Of a stretch of 64,000 nucleotides of DNA, positions 1-9,164 are shown piece after piece. Numbering within the stretch: the stretch's first letter is position 1; every line of letters starts with the position of its first letter. Made by a program: the position numbers and the translations under genes. The stretch is from Pseudomonas sp. SCB32 (lineage in GTDB: Bacteria; Pseudomonadota; Gammaproteobacteria; Pseudomonadales; Pseudomonadaceae): positions 4,650,001 through 4,714,000 of the forward strand of contig NZ_CP045118.1 of the NCBI RefSeq assembly GCF_009189165.1. The letters are read 5' to 3'. The notes below the pieces were generated by a model. That model was given only the letters and a program-made list of their open reading frames with translations, had not been told where the DNA came from and did not search any database.

Positions 1-148
1 GAGCGAGGGGGACGCCTAGTTCTTGCTCGCGAACAAATTTCCCGGCTGCATCGGCGTTGGGCGATTCGCGAGCAGCCCGTAGGGCGAATAACGCGCAGCG
101 TTATCCGCCACGATGGGTATCGCTTCGCTCCACGCCATCCTACGTTCG
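1..148. repeat. Composite of repeat-family arms at the left edge
   Basis: There is no gene before position 189. Bases 9-23 match part of the long repeat seen again near 19646. Bases 24-75 carry a degraded 'gctcgcgaa...ttcgcgagc' pair (family C). Bases 79-110 are a family D hairpin with AATAACG/CGTTATC arms. Bases 111-144 are one arm of family A (gatgggtatcgcttcgctcc). Three or four repeat families are therefore packed side by side. Confidence 0.6.
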
Positions 149-188
149 AGGCTCCCGGTGCGGCAGGAGCGGGCCGACGGATAAGCCC

Positions 189-698
189 TCAGCCCAACAG
201 CCGCCGGTACAACTCCGCCATCTCGGTCGAGAACGCCACCAGCACCATCTCCCTCAGCGAACTCCCCTGCCCGCGCGGACGTCGCAACTCATCGACAGCG
301 ATCTGCGCCGCCGCTTCGGCGGGAAAGCCATAGATACCGGTACTGATGGCCGGGAAGGCGATGCTGGCCAGGCCGCTGTTCTCGGCCAGTTGCAGGCTGT
401 TGCGGTAGCACTGGGCGAGCAGCGCCGCCTCACCATGCCCACCGCCGTGCCAGACCGGCCCGACGGTGTGGATGACGAAGCGCGCCGGTAAACGAAAACC
501 GGGGGTGATTTTCGCGTCGCCGGTCTTGCAGCCGCCCAGCGGACGGCAGGCGGCGAGCAGTTCCGGGCCGGCGGCCCGGTGGATGGCGCCGTCGACACCG
601 CCACCGCCCAGCAGCGAGCTGTTGGCGGCGTTGACGATGACATCGAGGTCGAGGCGGGTGATGTCGCCCTGCCAGACGCGGATTTCGGGGTGGCTCAT
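189..698 (-). CDS. Macro-domain O-acetyl-ADP-ribose deacetylase (YmdB type)
   Basis: This 169-residue protein is essentially one macro domain. Visible motifs are [19 protein letters not shown], the ADP-ribose-binding N-terminal signature, and STGIYGFP, the second phosphate-binding loop. Family members hydrolyse O-acetyl-ADP-ribose or remove mono-ADP-ribose from targets in the cytoplasm. The frame stays open to 857, but the ATG at 698 is preceded by GGGAGGA and begins the conserved domain, so it is the chosen start. It lies 35 bases after the small membrane-protein gene on the same strand and may be co-transcribed with it. The family is secure; the physiological substrate is unknown. Confidence 0.9.
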   Translation of the reverse strand: MSHPEIRVWQGDITRLDLDVIVNAANSSLLGGGGVDGAIHRAAGPELLAACRPLGGCKTGDAKITPGFRLPARFVIHTVGPVWHGGGHGEAALLAQCYRNSLQLAENSGLASIAFPAISTGIYGFPAEAAAQIAVDELRRPRGQGSSLREMVLVAFSTEMAELYRRLLG

Positions 699-733
699 GG
701 TGCTTCCTCCCTTGTCGCGCCAGGGTGCTCCCG

Positions 734-1057
734 TCACTTCACTTGCTGGGGAGTCTCCTGGCCCATGCAGCGTACGGCACGCTTGCGGCCGTCGACCAGT
801 ACGCCAGTCAGGCCCTTCTGGGTCATATCGAACATCACCAGCACACCGTCGATGCACTGCGCCTGCTGGTCGGCCGGGTCCAGCGACAGCTTGGTGTCCT
901 GGCCGGGGATGCTTTTGAGCATGGTGAACTGGCTCAGCTCAAGTGCGTCCTCGGGTTTGGCGAAGTGCAGGTAGCCGTAGTACCAGAGCGTGCCGATCGA
1001 CACGAAGATGGTGGCGATGACGGTGAGGATGTACGAAATCGGATTGCGGTCGTTCAT
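734..1057 (-). CDS. Small membrane-anchored hypothetical protein
   Basis: The 107-residue product has one hydrophobic segment at about residues 7-27, then a polar domain that would be periplasmic if the N terminus stays inside. Two cysteines (in QAQCIDG and VRCMGQ) could form a disulfide. I do not recognise the family. Its start codon overlaps the stop of the upstream lipoprotein hydrolase (ATGA, 1054-1057), so the two are translationally coupled and probably act in the same envelope compartment. Confidence 0.75.
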   Translation of the reverse strand: MNDRNPISYILTVIATIFVSIGTLWYYGYLHFAKPEDALELSQFTMLKSIPGQDTKLSLDPADQQAQCIDGVLVMFDMTQKGLTGVLVDGRKRAVRCMGQETPQQVK

Positions 1058-2010
1058 GGCTTGCCTTGTTCTGGGGAGTCCGCCTTGGCGGAGGCTGCTT
1101 TAGCAGGTTCTGGCGTTGACGAGTTCGGGACTTCGGCCAGCCGGCGCAATCCGGTGAAGCGCTGCGGATCGTCGAGGAAGCGCAGCATCACTTCGCGCCA
1201 GACCGGTTCGCCGAAGGTTTCCACATGGTTGCCGCGGGTCAGCTGGAAGACTTTCGGCGGCGGCGCGGCCTTGTACAGGCTCAGGCCGTTGTCCAGGGGC
1301 ACAATGGTATCGTCGATGCTGTGGAAGAACAGCACGGGTGCGCCAGAAAGTCGCGGCATGGAGCGGATCGCGCTGTCACCATCGGGCACCACCCAGGACA
1401 ACGGCACCTGTAACGGCCAGGTCAGCCAGGTCTTGCCCAGGGTGTAGCGCGCCACGTCGCGATAGCTGGCTGGCACGCCATCGAGAACGACCGCCCGCAG
1501 CTGCTTCTGCCGCTCGGGGTGCATTCCCAGGTAGTGCACCGCCATGGCGCCGCCCAGGCTCTGGCCGAGCAGTACCACCGGCTTGCCCTGCACCTCGGGC
1601 GCCTGGTCCAGCCAGGCGAAGGCGGCGTCGATGTCCCGGTAGACCGCCGGCAGGCTCGGCGCGCCCTCGGAGTGTCCGTAGCCGCGGTAATCGACCATCA
1701 GCACCTGGTAGCCCTGCTCCGGCAGCCAGTAAGTGCCCCCCAGGTGCCAGGCCATGTTGCCGCCGTTGCCGTGCAGCTGCAGCACGGTGCCCTTCACCGC
1801 TACGCCGGCCTTGGCTGGCAGCCACCAGCCGGCAAGCTTCACGCCGTCGGCGGTGGTCAGGGTGACGTCGCGGTAGTCGAGCTTGGCGCGGGCCGGAGTG
1901 ATGGCGACGTCGTCGCTGGGATAGAACAACAGCGAGCTGCAACCGCCAAGAGCTAGCAGCAGCGAGACGGCAACAGCGCGGAAACAGCGGTTCAGCATGA
2001 GTTCATCCAT
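1054..2010 (-). CDS. Alpha/beta hydrolase, predicted lipoprotein
   Basis: This 318-residue serine hydrolase has an N-terminal lipoprotein signal ending in the lipobox LALGGC, so it should be anchored to a membrane facing the periplasm. The hydrolase core shows the oxyanion segment HGNGGN, the nucleophile elbow GQSLGG, an acid in SIDDT and a histidine in GNHVETF, a full catalytic triad. It resembles the FrsA/YfhR-like group usually annotated as 'alpha/beta hydrolase'; the substrate cannot be told. The tail after about residue 285 is low in complexity (A, K, P, S, E). An ATG at 1998 (residue 5) is an equally good start because neither has a clear Shine-Dalgarno. It overlaps the next gene by four bases. 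Confidence 0.85.
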   Translation of the reverse strand: MDELMLNRCFRAVAVSLLLALGGCSSLLFYPSDDVAITPARAKLDYRDVTLTTADGVKLAGWWLPAKAGVAVKGTVLQLHGNGGNMAWHLGGTYWLPEQGYQVLMVDYRGYGHSEGAPSLPAVYRDIDAAFAWLDQAPEVQGKPVVLLGQSLGGAMAVHYLGMHPERQKQLRAVVLDGVPASYRDVARYTLGKTWLTWPLQVPLSWVVPDGDSAIRSMPRLSGAPVLFFHSIDDTIVPLDNGLSLYKAAPPPKVFQLTRGNHVETFGEPVWREVMLRFLDDPQRFTGLRRLAEVPNSSTPEPAKAASAKADSPEQGKP

Positions 2011-2049
2011 GGCATACGTCGCGCTCTGATTGCAAGGAAGCGCCTCACT

Positions 2050-2132
2050 TAGGATGGGTGGAGCTTGCGATACCCATCACCCTGCAGCGCCGGAATATCG
2101 ATGGGTATCGCTTCGCTCCACGCCATCCTACG
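2050..2132. repeat. Family A inverted repeat (about 80 bp)
   Basis: Two arms of about 30 bases (2050-2078 and 2100-2130) are near-perfect inverted copies that read ggatgggt...gatacccatc and its complement, separated by about 21 bases. The element sits just downstream of the DUF1704 gene on the minus strand and could fold in that transcript. Confidence 0.8.
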
Positions 2133-2157
2133 ACCGAGGTCCATCGCGCACAGGCAG

Positions 2158-3462
2158 TCAGAGGATATTGGCGTAATCTGCCTCGATACGGTCGAGGCTG
2201 AGATGGTTGAGGAAGTTGGAGAAGCACATCCAGGCCGACAGCGCGTTGAGGTCGCGGAACTGCGGCGGCAGATACTTGGGCGGCACCACCAGCCCCTCGT
2301 CCACCAGCTGGCGCAGGGTACGCATGTCTTCCAGGGTGGCCTTGCCGCAGAACAGCAGTGGGATCTGCTCCAGCTTGCCTTTACGCACGGCGAGCTGGAT
2401 GTAGTTGTAGATCAGGATGAAGCCCTTGAGGTACGACAGGTCCTTGGTGAACGGCAGGCCCTCGGGCGTCGAGCCACGGAACACCCGGCTGGAGTTCTGG
2501 TAGCTGCTCTCCATGCTGTAGCCCTGCTCGCGGTAGAAGTGGAAGACCTCGAGGAAGTCCGCGCCCTCCTCCGCCATGTGGATGGCGCGGGTGCGGTTGG
2601 TGAGCTTGCGCAGGCGCGTCGGGTAGGAGGCGAAGGCAATCACTTCCATCAGGATCGCCAGGCCCTCCTGGGTCACGGTGGAGGACGGCGGGCCCTTGGC
2701 GAGGAAGGTGCAGATCGGCTGGTTGAGGCCGTTCAGGGTGGTGCCGACGTGCACCAGGCCCTCGTGGACCTCCAGCGCACGCACGTCGCGCTCGTTGAAC
2801 AGCGCGTCGGCCCGTACCTTGATGTAGTCGGCGCCGGCCGCAGCGTCGGCGACGATGCCGTCGGACTCGAAGACGCGGATGGTGTCTTCGCCGGAGTCGA
2901 ACACTTTGTTCAGGCGCTCCTGCAGCATCGCTACCACTTCCGTGGCGGTCAGTGTCTTGGGTTCGTCCTTGAGGTCGCCGCGGTCGGCGATGTTGTTCAG
3001 GTAGTCCGAGAGCATCAGCCCCAGGTCGGCCAGGGTCGGGTCGCCGGCGTGGAAGGCATCGGACGCCGAGCCGTAGAGTTCCTGGGAGATCAGCCCGAAG
3101 TCCTGGGTGCCGCGCGCTTCGAGCATGCGGATGACCATGCGGTATTCCTTGCACATGCGCCGCATGATCTGCCCGACCGGGTTGAACTGCCCCAGGTGGC
3201 GGGTGATCTCGCGCTCGATGTTCTGGAATTCCTGCTTCTTGGCACTGGCGTCGAAGGCCAGCGGGCGGCCGTCGTAGTAGCTGCGGTCGACCTTGGGCGC
3301 ATGCTTGCCGCGCCCCTTGAGGAAGTCGTCGCGGATGCCGTCGTCCCATTTGATGGCATCGAGCACGCGGATTGGCGTCTGCGCCTCGACGATGCGGTCG
3401 GACAGGCCACGGATGATCTGCTGGTATTCGGTGGGCGAGGTTTGCTTGCGCCGCGGCGTCAT
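2158..3462 (-). CDS. DUF1704 / QEGLA-motif metallopeptidase-like protein
   Basis: The 434-residue protein belongs to the family named for the 'QEGLA' motif, seen here as VTQEGLA, and often annotated 'flavohemoglobin expression-modulating'. An HExxxH motif (EVHEGLVHVG) lies shortly before the QEGLA motif, as expected of a zinc-metallopeptidase core with QEGLA supplying a further acidic ligand. The family (DUF1704) also contains the eukaryotic MATCAP tubulin carboxypeptidases, so protease activity is a reasonable inference; no bacterial substrate is known to me. No signal peptide is seen, so it should be cytoplasmic. Its start overlaps the stop of the upstream lipoprotein gene by four bases (3459-3462), indicating a two-gene operon. 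Confidence 0.85.
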   Translation of the reverse strand: MTPRRKQTSPTEYQQIIRGLSDRIVEAQTPIRVLDAIKWDDGIRDDFLKGRGKHAPKVDRSYYDGRPLAFDASAKKQEFQNIEREITRHLGQFNPVGQIMRRMCKEYRMVIRMLEARGTQDFGLISQELYGSASDAFHAGDPTLADLGLMLSDYLNNIADRGDLKDEPKTLTATEVVAMLQERLNKVFDSGEDTIRVFESDGIVADAAAGADYIKVRADALFNERDVRALEVHEGLVHVGTTLNGLNQPICTFLAKGPPSSTVTQEGLAILMEVIAFASYPTRLRKLTNRTRAIHMAEEGADFLEVFHFYREQGYSMESSYQNSSRVFRGSTPEGLPFTKDLSYLKGFILIYNYIQLAVRKGKLEQIPLLFCGKATLEDMRTLRQLVDEGLVVPPKYLPPQFRDLNALSAWMCFSNFLNHLSLDRIEADYANIL

Positions 3463-4025
3463 TGCCGTTCTCCCGGAGTCAGGCGTGAAAAGCGCAGGGC
3501 TTCGACGAACACGTCCGAATTGGCCGGGTCGTTCAGGTAGGCGATCACCCGGGGCAACGGGCTGGTCACCAGGGCACCCTCGCCCTGCTCGGTGTCCACC
3601 TTCTGCCCTTTCAGGGCGCCTTCACCCATGTCCTGCAGGATGTGCTCGACATCCAGGTTATAGATCACCAGTTCGTCCTTGTCGGTGATCTCGAAGCCGG
3701 CCAGGGCGAAGTTGCCGCCCATGCTCTTCGGCAGCCCGGCGGAGAGATACCACCGCTTGCCGTGGTGGGCGACGGTGAAACCGAAGTCCTCGACGCTGTC
3801 GGTGTTGTCCTTGCTGTCGACGTAGCTGATCGCGCGATAGACATTGGAGCCGGAACGGGTCACCTCGAGGAACTGCTCCTCGCCATACTCGTTCACCCGC
3901 GACCACTGGCCCAGGAGGTGGACAGGCGCAGCCTCGTTGGCCGGAATCGGGTCCTTGAACGTCACCAGGCAGCCACTGAGCAGACATATGCTCAACAGCA
4001 GCAGTGCACGCCAGACTTTCATCAC
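3459..4025 (-). CDS. Hypothetical lipoprotein
   Basis: The 188-residue product begins with a signal of about 20 residues ending in the lipobox LLSGC. The mature part contains GQWSRVNEYGEEQFLEV and a beta-rich pattern but no domain I can name. It heads a two-gene operon with the DUF1704 protein, overlapping it by four bases. A GAGGG-like Shine-Dalgarno lies before the ATG at 4025. Function unknown. Confidence 0.8.
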   Translation of the reverse strand: MMKVWRALLLLSICLLSGCLVTFKDPIPANEAAPVHLLGQWSRVNEYGEEQFLEVTRSGSNVYRAISYVDSKDNTDSVEDFGFTVAHHGKRWYLSAGLPKSMGGNFALAGFEITDKDELVIYNLDVEHILQDMGEGALKGQKVDTEQGEGALVTSPLPRVIAYLNDPANSDVFVEALRFSRLTPGERQ

Positions 4026-4081
4026 GCCCTCCTTAGGTCCCGCCGCCCCTCACGTGGAAGAGAGTTTGGCGTCGGGAGCAG

Positions 4082-4107
4082 AAAACCCCGCCGGACGGCG
4101 GGGTTGC
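4082..4107 (-). terminator. Rho-independent terminator of the TetR gene
   Basis: Read on the minus strand, CCCCGCC-GTCC-GGCGGGG is followed by TTTT. It lies 14 bases after the TetR stop codon. Confidence 0.85.
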
Positions 4108-4120
4108 AATGCTGCTGCGC

Positions 4121-4873
4121 TTACAGGCCCATCACCAGATCGAGGTAGCGGCTAAGGATGCCACGCATTTCCTCCACCTGCAGGTGCTCGGCACCGTCCA
4201 GCAGGCCCTGATACTCCATCTGCAGGATGATGGCCGTCAACACCTTGGCATCCTGCTCCGGCTGCTTTGAACCAAGCACTTCGAAGAAATGCACGACGCC
4301 CAGGGAGAGGATGCGCCGGTGCCGCTGCGCCAGCTCCACCAGGCTCGGGTTGAGCAGCGCCTCCTGGCGGAACGCCTGCTCGGCCAGCAGGTGCTCGCGG
4401 CGCGCGGTGAGCTGCGCCTGCACGTACTTGATCGCCAGCTCGACGATATTGTCGGTCAGCGCGCGGCGCGCCTTCGGGTCGTCCTGGCCGAGGCTCGCGG
4501 CCATCGCCTGCAGATCGCCCTCGACGCTGGCCCAGAAGGCCGCGAGCGCCTCGGCGCTGCGTTCGACGAAGAGCGCGAAGGTGTCGGTGATGAGGTCCTG
4601 GATGTCCTTGAAGTAGTAGGTGGTGGCCGACAACGGCACACCGGCCTCGGCGGCTACGGCGCGGTGACGCACGGCACGCACGCCGTCGCGGACGATGATC
4701 CGCAGCGCAGCGTCGAGGATCGCCTGGCGGCGCTGCTCGCTGCCCTGGCGGCTGGCCTTGCGGCCCTGGTACTGAACACTTTCTGCGATGGCGCTGGCGA
4801 CTTGCGCGGCGCTGTCTCGCGGGGACACTGGGGTCACTGGCATTACCTCCGGCGGCACGGCCTGATGGCGCAT
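4121..4873 (-). CDS. TetR-family transcriptional regulator
   Basis: This 250-residue cytoplasmic regulator has an N-terminal extension of about 45 residues, then a TetR helix-turn-helix (RRQAILDAALRIIVRDGVRAV ... AVAAEAGVPLSATTYYFKD) and an all-helical ligand domain. The usual length is about 200, so the extension is odd and the start uncertain: the ATG at 4873 has a poor Shine-Dalgarno, while an ATG at 4843 has GGAGGT almost touching it. The frame remains open to 5008. The gene has its own terminator and stands between the lipoprotein operon and lysS, the same place as a TetR gene in P. aeruginosa. Ligand and targets are unknown. Confidence 0.85.
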   Translation of the reverse strand: MRHQAVPPEVMPVTPVSPRDSAAQVASAIAESVQYQGRKASRQGSEQRRQAILDAALRIIVRDGVRAVRHRAVAAEAGVPLSATTYYFKDIQDLITDTFALFVERSAEALAAFWASVEGDLQAMAASLGQDDPKARRALTDNIVELAIKYVQAQLTARREHLLAEQAFRQEALLNPSLVELAQRHRRILSLGVVHFFEVLGSKQPEQDAKVLTAIILQMEYQGLLDGAEHLQVEEMRGILSRYLDLVMGL

Positions 4874-5040
4874 TGTTCGAGCTTTTCGATGGGGAATCAA
4901 TTGCCGTTCCGCGCCTGCTTTCTTGCAACAGCATGGAGCGGGTATGGCACGGCGGCGGCAGAAAGTCCGGCCTGGGGTGTATGACGTGCTACATGGCGTC
5001 CGGGCCACCTATGCGAGCGCACAGTTCGTCGGGCGGGGCA

Positions 5041-5158
5041 GCCATAGGCCGTACAACCGTTCGCGGTTGTCCGCCGTTGCACCCGGCCGTCATCGACTCG
5101 CGAGCGACACACGGCCAAGGTGGGACGGCGTATAACGCAGAGCGTTATACGCCCTACG
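5041..5158. repeat. Family D inverted-repeat pair
   Basis: Two hairpins face each other: 5041-5074 (GTACAACCGTTCGCGGTTGT) and 5127-5158 (GTATAACGCAGAGCGTTATAC), with outer ends ccgta.../...ccctacg. About 50 unrelated bases lie between them. This fills much of the gene-free stretch 4874-5283. Confidence 0.75.
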
Positions 5159-5181
5159 TTCCTGAACCATTGTGAAACCCT

Positions 5182-5229
5182 TGTAGGAGCGGGCCATGCC
5201 CGCGATCGCGCGCGTGGCGCGCTCCTACA
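5182..5229. repeat. Family B REP-like palindrome
   Basis: The 48-base imperfect palindrome starts tgtaggagcgggccatg and ends gcgctcctaca. It lies between the family D element and the lysS terminator. Nothing else is seen between 5230 and 5283. Confidence 0.8.
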
Positions 5230-5283
5230 GGCTGGCCTCGGTGCCATCCGGTAGCGCAGGTTGGGTTTCGCCGCCGCGCAGCA

Positions 5284-5312
5284 ACGAAAAAGGCCGCCCG
5301 AAGGCGGCCTCT
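5284..5312 (-). terminator. lysS terminator
   Basis: On the minus strand AGGCCGCC-TTCG-GGCGGCCT is followed by a T run. The UUCG tetraloop and position 19 bases after the lysS stop make this a convincing intrinsic terminator. Confidence 0.9.
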
Positions 5313-5330
5313 TTCACGCAGTTCCTGCGC

Positions 5331-6836
5331 TTACGCCTGCGGGCGCATGTGCGGGAACAGGATCACGTCGCGGATCGACGGCGAGTTGGTCAGCAGCATC
5401 ACCAGGCGGTCGATGCCGATGCCTTCGCCGGCGGTGGGCGGCATGCCGTATTCGAGCGCGTTGACGAAGTCGGCGTCGTAGTGCATCGCCTCGTCGTCAC
5501 CGGCGTCCTTCTCCTTGACCTGCAGCATGAAGCGCTCGGCCTGGTCTTCGGCGTCGTTGAGCTCGGAGTAGGCGTTGGCGATCTCGCGGCCACCGATGAA
5601 CAGCTCGAAGCGGTCGGTGACGCTCGGGTCGTTGTCGTTGCGGCGGGCCAGCGGGGAGACTTCGAACGGGTACTGGGTGATGAAGTGCGGCTGTTCCAGC
5701 TTGTGCTCGACCAGTTCCTCGAAAATCATCACCTGCAGCTTGCCCAGGCCTTCGTGGCCGAGGACCTTGGCGCCGGCCTGCTTGGCGATGGCACGGGCCT
5801 TCTCGATGTCGTTCAGGTCAGCCGCGGTGAGCTCAGGGTTGTACTTGAGGATGGCGTCGAACACGGACAGGCGGGCGAACGGCTCGCCGAAGTGGAAGAC
5901 CTTGTCGCCATAGGGCACGTCGGTGCTGCCGAGCACGGCCAGGGCCAGCTCGCGGAACAGCTCCTCGGTCAGGTCCATGTTGTCTTCGTAGTCGGCGTAG
6001 GCCTGGTAGAACTCGAGCATGGTGAACTCGGGGTTATGCCGGGTCGAAACGCCTTCGTTACGGAAGTTGCGGTTGATCTCGAAGACCTTCTCGAAGCCAC
6101 CGACCACCAGGCGCTTGAGGTACAGCTCCGGGGCGATACGCAGGAACATGGCCATGTCCAGTGCGTTGTGGTGGGTTGCGAAGGGCTTAGCCGCCGCGCC
6201 GCCGGGGATGGTCTGCAGCATCGGGGTTTCCACTTCGAGGAAACCGCGCTCGGACAGGAAGCGGCGGATGTGGGCGATGACCTGGGAACGCACGCGGAAG
6301 GTGTGGCGGGTTTCCTCGTTGACGATCAGGTCGACGTAGCGCTGGCGGTAGCGCTGCTCGGTGTCGGTCAGGCCATGGTGCTTGTCCGGCAGCGGGCGCA
6401 GGGACTTGGTCAGCAGGCGCACGCTGGTCATCTCGACGTACAGGTCGCCCTTGCCGGAACGGGCCAGGGTGCCTTCGGCGCCGATGATGTCGCCCAGGTC
6501 CCAGGTCTTGATTTCGGCCAGGGTCTCTTCGGGCAGGGTCTTGCGGTTCACGTAGGCCTGGAGGCGGCCGCTGCTGTCCTGCAGGACGATGAAGGAGCCG
6601 CGGTTGAGCATGATGCGACCGGCAACCTTGACCGGAATGGCGGCTGCTTCCAGCTCTTCCTTGGTCGCGGTTTCGTACTTTTTCTGCAGGTCCGCGAAGT
6701 AATCGGCGCGGCGGAAGTCATTGGGGAAGGCAATGGCCTGGGCCTCACGCACGGCGGCAAGCTTTTCCTTGCGCTGGGCGATCAGCTTGTTTTCTTCCTG
6801 TTGCAGTTCGTGCTGGTCGAGTTGTTGGTCGCTCAT
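5331..6836 (-). CDS. lysS: Lysyl-tRNA synthetase, class II
   Basis: The 501-residue enzyme charges tRNA-Lys with lysine using ATP in the cytoplasm. An N-terminal OB-fold tRNA-anticodon domain (about residues 65-150) precedes the class II catalytic core. Motif 2 is visible as [18 protein letters not shown] and motif 3 as [12 protein letters not shown] near the C terminus. Length matches the family (about 500). The gene follows prfB in the same direction, the conserved prfB-lysS order, with 93 bases between them holding a family C hairpin; its own terminator follows. Confidence 0.97.
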   Translation of the reverse strand: MSDQQLDQHELQQEENKLIAQRKEKLAAVREAQAIAFPNDFRRADYFADLQKKYETATKEELEAAAIPVKVAGRIMLNRGSFIVLQDSSGRLQAYVNRKTLPEETLAEIKTWDLGDIIGAEGTLARSGKGDLYVEMTSVRLLTKSLRPLPDKHHGLTDTEQRYRQRYVDLIVNEETRHTFRVRSQVIAHIRRFLSERGFLEVETPMLQTIPGGAAAKPFATHHNALDMAMFLRIAPELYLKRLVVGGFEKVFEINRNFRNEGVSTRHNPEFTMLEFYQAYADYEDNMDLTEELFRELALAVLGSTDVPYGDKVFHFGEPFARLSVFDAILKYNPELTAADLNDIEKARAIAKQAGAKVLGHEGLGKLQVMIFEELVEHKLEQPHFITQYPFEVSPLARRNDNDPSVTDRFELFIGGREIANAYSELNDAEDQAERFMLQVKEKDAGDDEAMHYDADFVNALEYGMPPTAGEGIGIDRLVMLLTNSPSIRDVILFPHMRPQA

Positions 6837-6878
6837 GGTCGTTCTATCTGCCTGGCGTCTATATCAAATGGGGTACGG

Positions 6879-6920
6879 GTAGGAGCGGCCGGCCGGTTCG
6901 CGAGCAAGCTCGCTCCTACA
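6879..6920. repeat. Family C hairpin between prfB and lysS
   Basis: The sequence gtaggagcggccggccggttcgcgagcaagctcgctcctac forms a 42-base imperfect hairpin in the short prfB-lysS gap. It could modulate read-through or mRNA stability between the two genes. Confidence 0.7.
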
Positions 6921-6929
6921 GGGTGCGGT

Positions 6930-8025
6930 TTACAGGCCCTGTTTCAGGCTGGCTTCCAGGTATTCATCCAGGTCGCCGTCGAGAACCTTCTGGCAGTCGC
7001 TACGCTCGACGCCGGTCCGCAGATCCTTGATGCGCGAGTCATCGAGCACGTAGGAGCGGATCTGGTGACCCCAGCCGATATCGGACTTGGTGTCTTCCAG
7101 CGCCTGCGCGGCGGCGTTGCGCTTCATCATCTCCAGCTCGTACAACTTGGCCCGCAGCATCTTCATGGCGGTGTCCTTGTTGGCGTGCTGGGAGCGTTCG
7201 TTCTGGCACGCCACCACGGTGTTGGTCGGCACGTGGGTGATACGCACCGCGGAGTCGGTGGTGTTCACGTGCTGACCGCCGGCGCCGGAGGAACGGTAGG
7301 TGTCGATGCGCAGGTCCGCCGGGTTGATCTCTATCTCGACCTTGTCGTCGATCTCAGGGGACACGAACACCGCCGAGAACGAGGTGTGGCGGCGGGCGCC
7401 GGAGTCAAACGGGCTCTTGCGCACCAGGCGGTGCACGCCGATCTCGGTGCGCAGCCAGCCGAAGACGTACTCGCCCTTGATATGCACGGTGGCGCCCTTG
7501 ATGCCGGCGACCTCACCCTCGGACAGTTCGATGATGGTGGCGTCGAAGCCGCGCTTGTCGGCCCAGCGCAGGTACATGCGCAGCAGGATATTGGCCCAGT
7601 CCTGGGCTTCGGTGCCGCCGGAGCCGGCCTGGATGTCCAGGTAGGCGTTGTTCGGGTCCATCTCGCCGCTGAACATGCGGCGGAACTCGAGCTTCTCGAG
7701 GATCTCGCGCAGGCGCTGGACTTCGGTCTCGACGTCGTTGACGGCGCCTTCGTCATTCTCCTCGACCGCCATGTCGAGCAGGTCGCGGGAGTCGGCCAGA
7801 CCGCCGGTGAGCTCGTCGAGGGTCTCGACGATCTGCGCCAGCATGGCGCGCTCGCGGCCCAGGTTCTGGGCGTATTCGGGCTTGTTCCAGACCGCTGGGT
7901 CTTCCAGCTCGCGGTTTACTTCGACCAGACGATCATGTTTCAGATCGTAGTCAAAGATACCCCCGAATGGACTGGGTACGGTCGGAGAGGTCCTTGATGC
8001 TGTTGAGGATTGGTTGGATTTCCAT
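6930..8025 (-). CDS. prfB: Peptide chain release factor 2, with programmed +1 frameshift
   Basis: RF2 recognises UGA and UAA stop codons and releases the peptide. The gene starts at ATG 8025, reads 24 codons to an in-frame TGA at 7953-7951, then continues in the +1 frame for 340 more codons, 364 residues in all, as in E. coli. The slippery site is CGG GGG TAT CTT TGA C: an internal Shine-Dalgarno-like run, then CTT and the TGA that RF2 itself reads, giving autoregulation. After the shift the SPF anticodon-like tripeptide falls at about residues 204-206 and GGQ at 249-251. An annotation starting at the internal ATG at 7844 would lose the first 60 residues. Confidence 0.96.
7950..7965 (-). promoter_or_regulatory. 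prfB autoregulatory +1 frameshift site
   Basis: The 16 bases CGGGGGTATCTTTGAC match the conserved RF2 recoding signal. The E. coli version begins AGG rather than CGG. Confidence 0.95.
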
Positions 8026-8145
8026 GGCGGGCATCTCTCACGGGTAAAGGGCGTAGAAAAGCCGGCAAGTATACGTGATTTTTCGCAAGCCTTTCAGGCT
8101 TTACGACAAAGCACCGCCGTCGTTTCCACGCCCCTGCGCCGTTGT

Positions 8146-9156
8146 TCAGCCCGCGATTCCCACCTGGTTGCGGCCGCCGTGCTTGGCGTTGTAGAGCGCC
8201 TGGTCGGCCATCTCGATCAGTTGGCGGCAGGGCTGGCCGGCCTGCGGAGTCACCGTGGCGACACCGATGCTGATGGTCAGCGGCGCGCCGGGATGGGGCA
8301 GTTCGTGGGCGATGCCCAGATCCTCCACCGAACGCCGCAGCTTCTCCGCCAGCAGGCGCGCGCCACCCGGCGAGGTGCCCGGCAACACCAGGACGAACTC
8401 CTCGCCGCCGTAGCGCGCCGGCAGGTCCGATGGCCGGCTGCAACTGGCGCGGATCGCCCCCGCCACCTGGCGCAGCGCCTCGTCGCCCTGCACGTGGCCG
8501 AAGGTGTCGTTGTAGATCTTGAAGTGGTCCACGTCGATCAGCAGGATCGACAACTGGGTCTGCTCGCGCTGGGCGCGGCGCCACTCCATCTCCAGGTACT
8601 CGTCGAAATGCCGGCGGTTGGACAGCCCCGTGAGGCCGTCGGAGTTCATCAGCCGCTGCAGCACCAGGTTGGTTTCCAGCAGCTGCTGCTGGCTTTCGCG
8701 CAGGGCACGGTAGGCCTCGTCGCGCTGCAGCAGCGCAAGGTACGAGCGCGAGTGGTAGCGAATGCGCGCCACCAGCTCGATGGCGTCGGGCAGCTTGACC
8801 AGGTAGTCGTTGGCGCCGGCGGAAAACGCCGCGCTCTTCACCGACGGTTCTTCCTTGGTCGACAGCACGATTATCGGGATGTCGCGGGTCGCCACGTTGG
8901 TCCGGTAGTCGCGCACCAGCGCCAGACCGTCGGCGCCGGGCATCACCAGGTCCTGGAGAATCACCGTCGGCTTGATCTGGATCGCCAGGGCGATCGCCTG
9001 CTGCGGATCGGCGCAGAAGTGGAAGTCGATGCTGGGATCGTCCGCCAGTGCGCGGCGCACGGCCTCGCCGATCATCGGCTGGTCGTCGACCAGCAGCACC
9101 ATCACGGCGGAATCGCCTGGAGTGGTCACGGGGTAGTTACTCTGTGTCGGGTTCAT
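8146..9156 (-). CDS. wspR: WspR, response-regulator diguanylate cyclase
   Basis: WspR makes cyclic di-GMP from two GTP when phosphorylated by WspE. The 336-residue protein has an N-terminal receiver domain (phospho-acceptor D69 in ILQDLVMPG), a helical linker and a GGDEF domain with the active motif GGEEF (250-254). An intact inhibitory RxxD site (R241/D244) lies five residues before it, so product feedback is expected. The ATG at 9156 has TAGGAG six bases upstream; an earlier in-frame ATG at 9174 is less likely. It still overlaps the end of wspF by eight or more bases. It is the last gene of the wsp operon; no clear terminator follows. Confidence 0.96.
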   Translation of the reverse strand: MNPTQSNYPVTTPGDSAVMVLLVDDQPMIGEAVRRALADDPSIDFHFCADPQQAIALAIQIKPTVILQDLVMPGADGLALVRDYRTNVATRDIPIIVLSTKEEPSVKSAAFSAGANDYLVKLPDAIELVARIRYHSRSYLALLQRDEAYRALRESQQQLLETNLVLQRLMNSDGLTGLSNRRHFDEYLEMEWRRAQREQTQLSILLIDVDHFKIYNDTFGHVQGDEALRQVAGAIRASCSRPSDLPARYGGEEFVLVLPGTSPGGARLLAEKLRRSVEDLGIAHELPHPGAPLTISIGVATVTPQAGQPCRQLIEMADQALYNAKHGGRNQVGIAG

Positions 9157-9164
9157 GAAAGCTC

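Noticed and set aside
5196..7997. A 933-codon open frame on the plus strand opposite lysS and prfB
   Set aside because: It is the mirror of two well-conserved genes in GC-rich DNA; its composition (long Val/Gly/Leu/Gln/His runs) matches no protein family.
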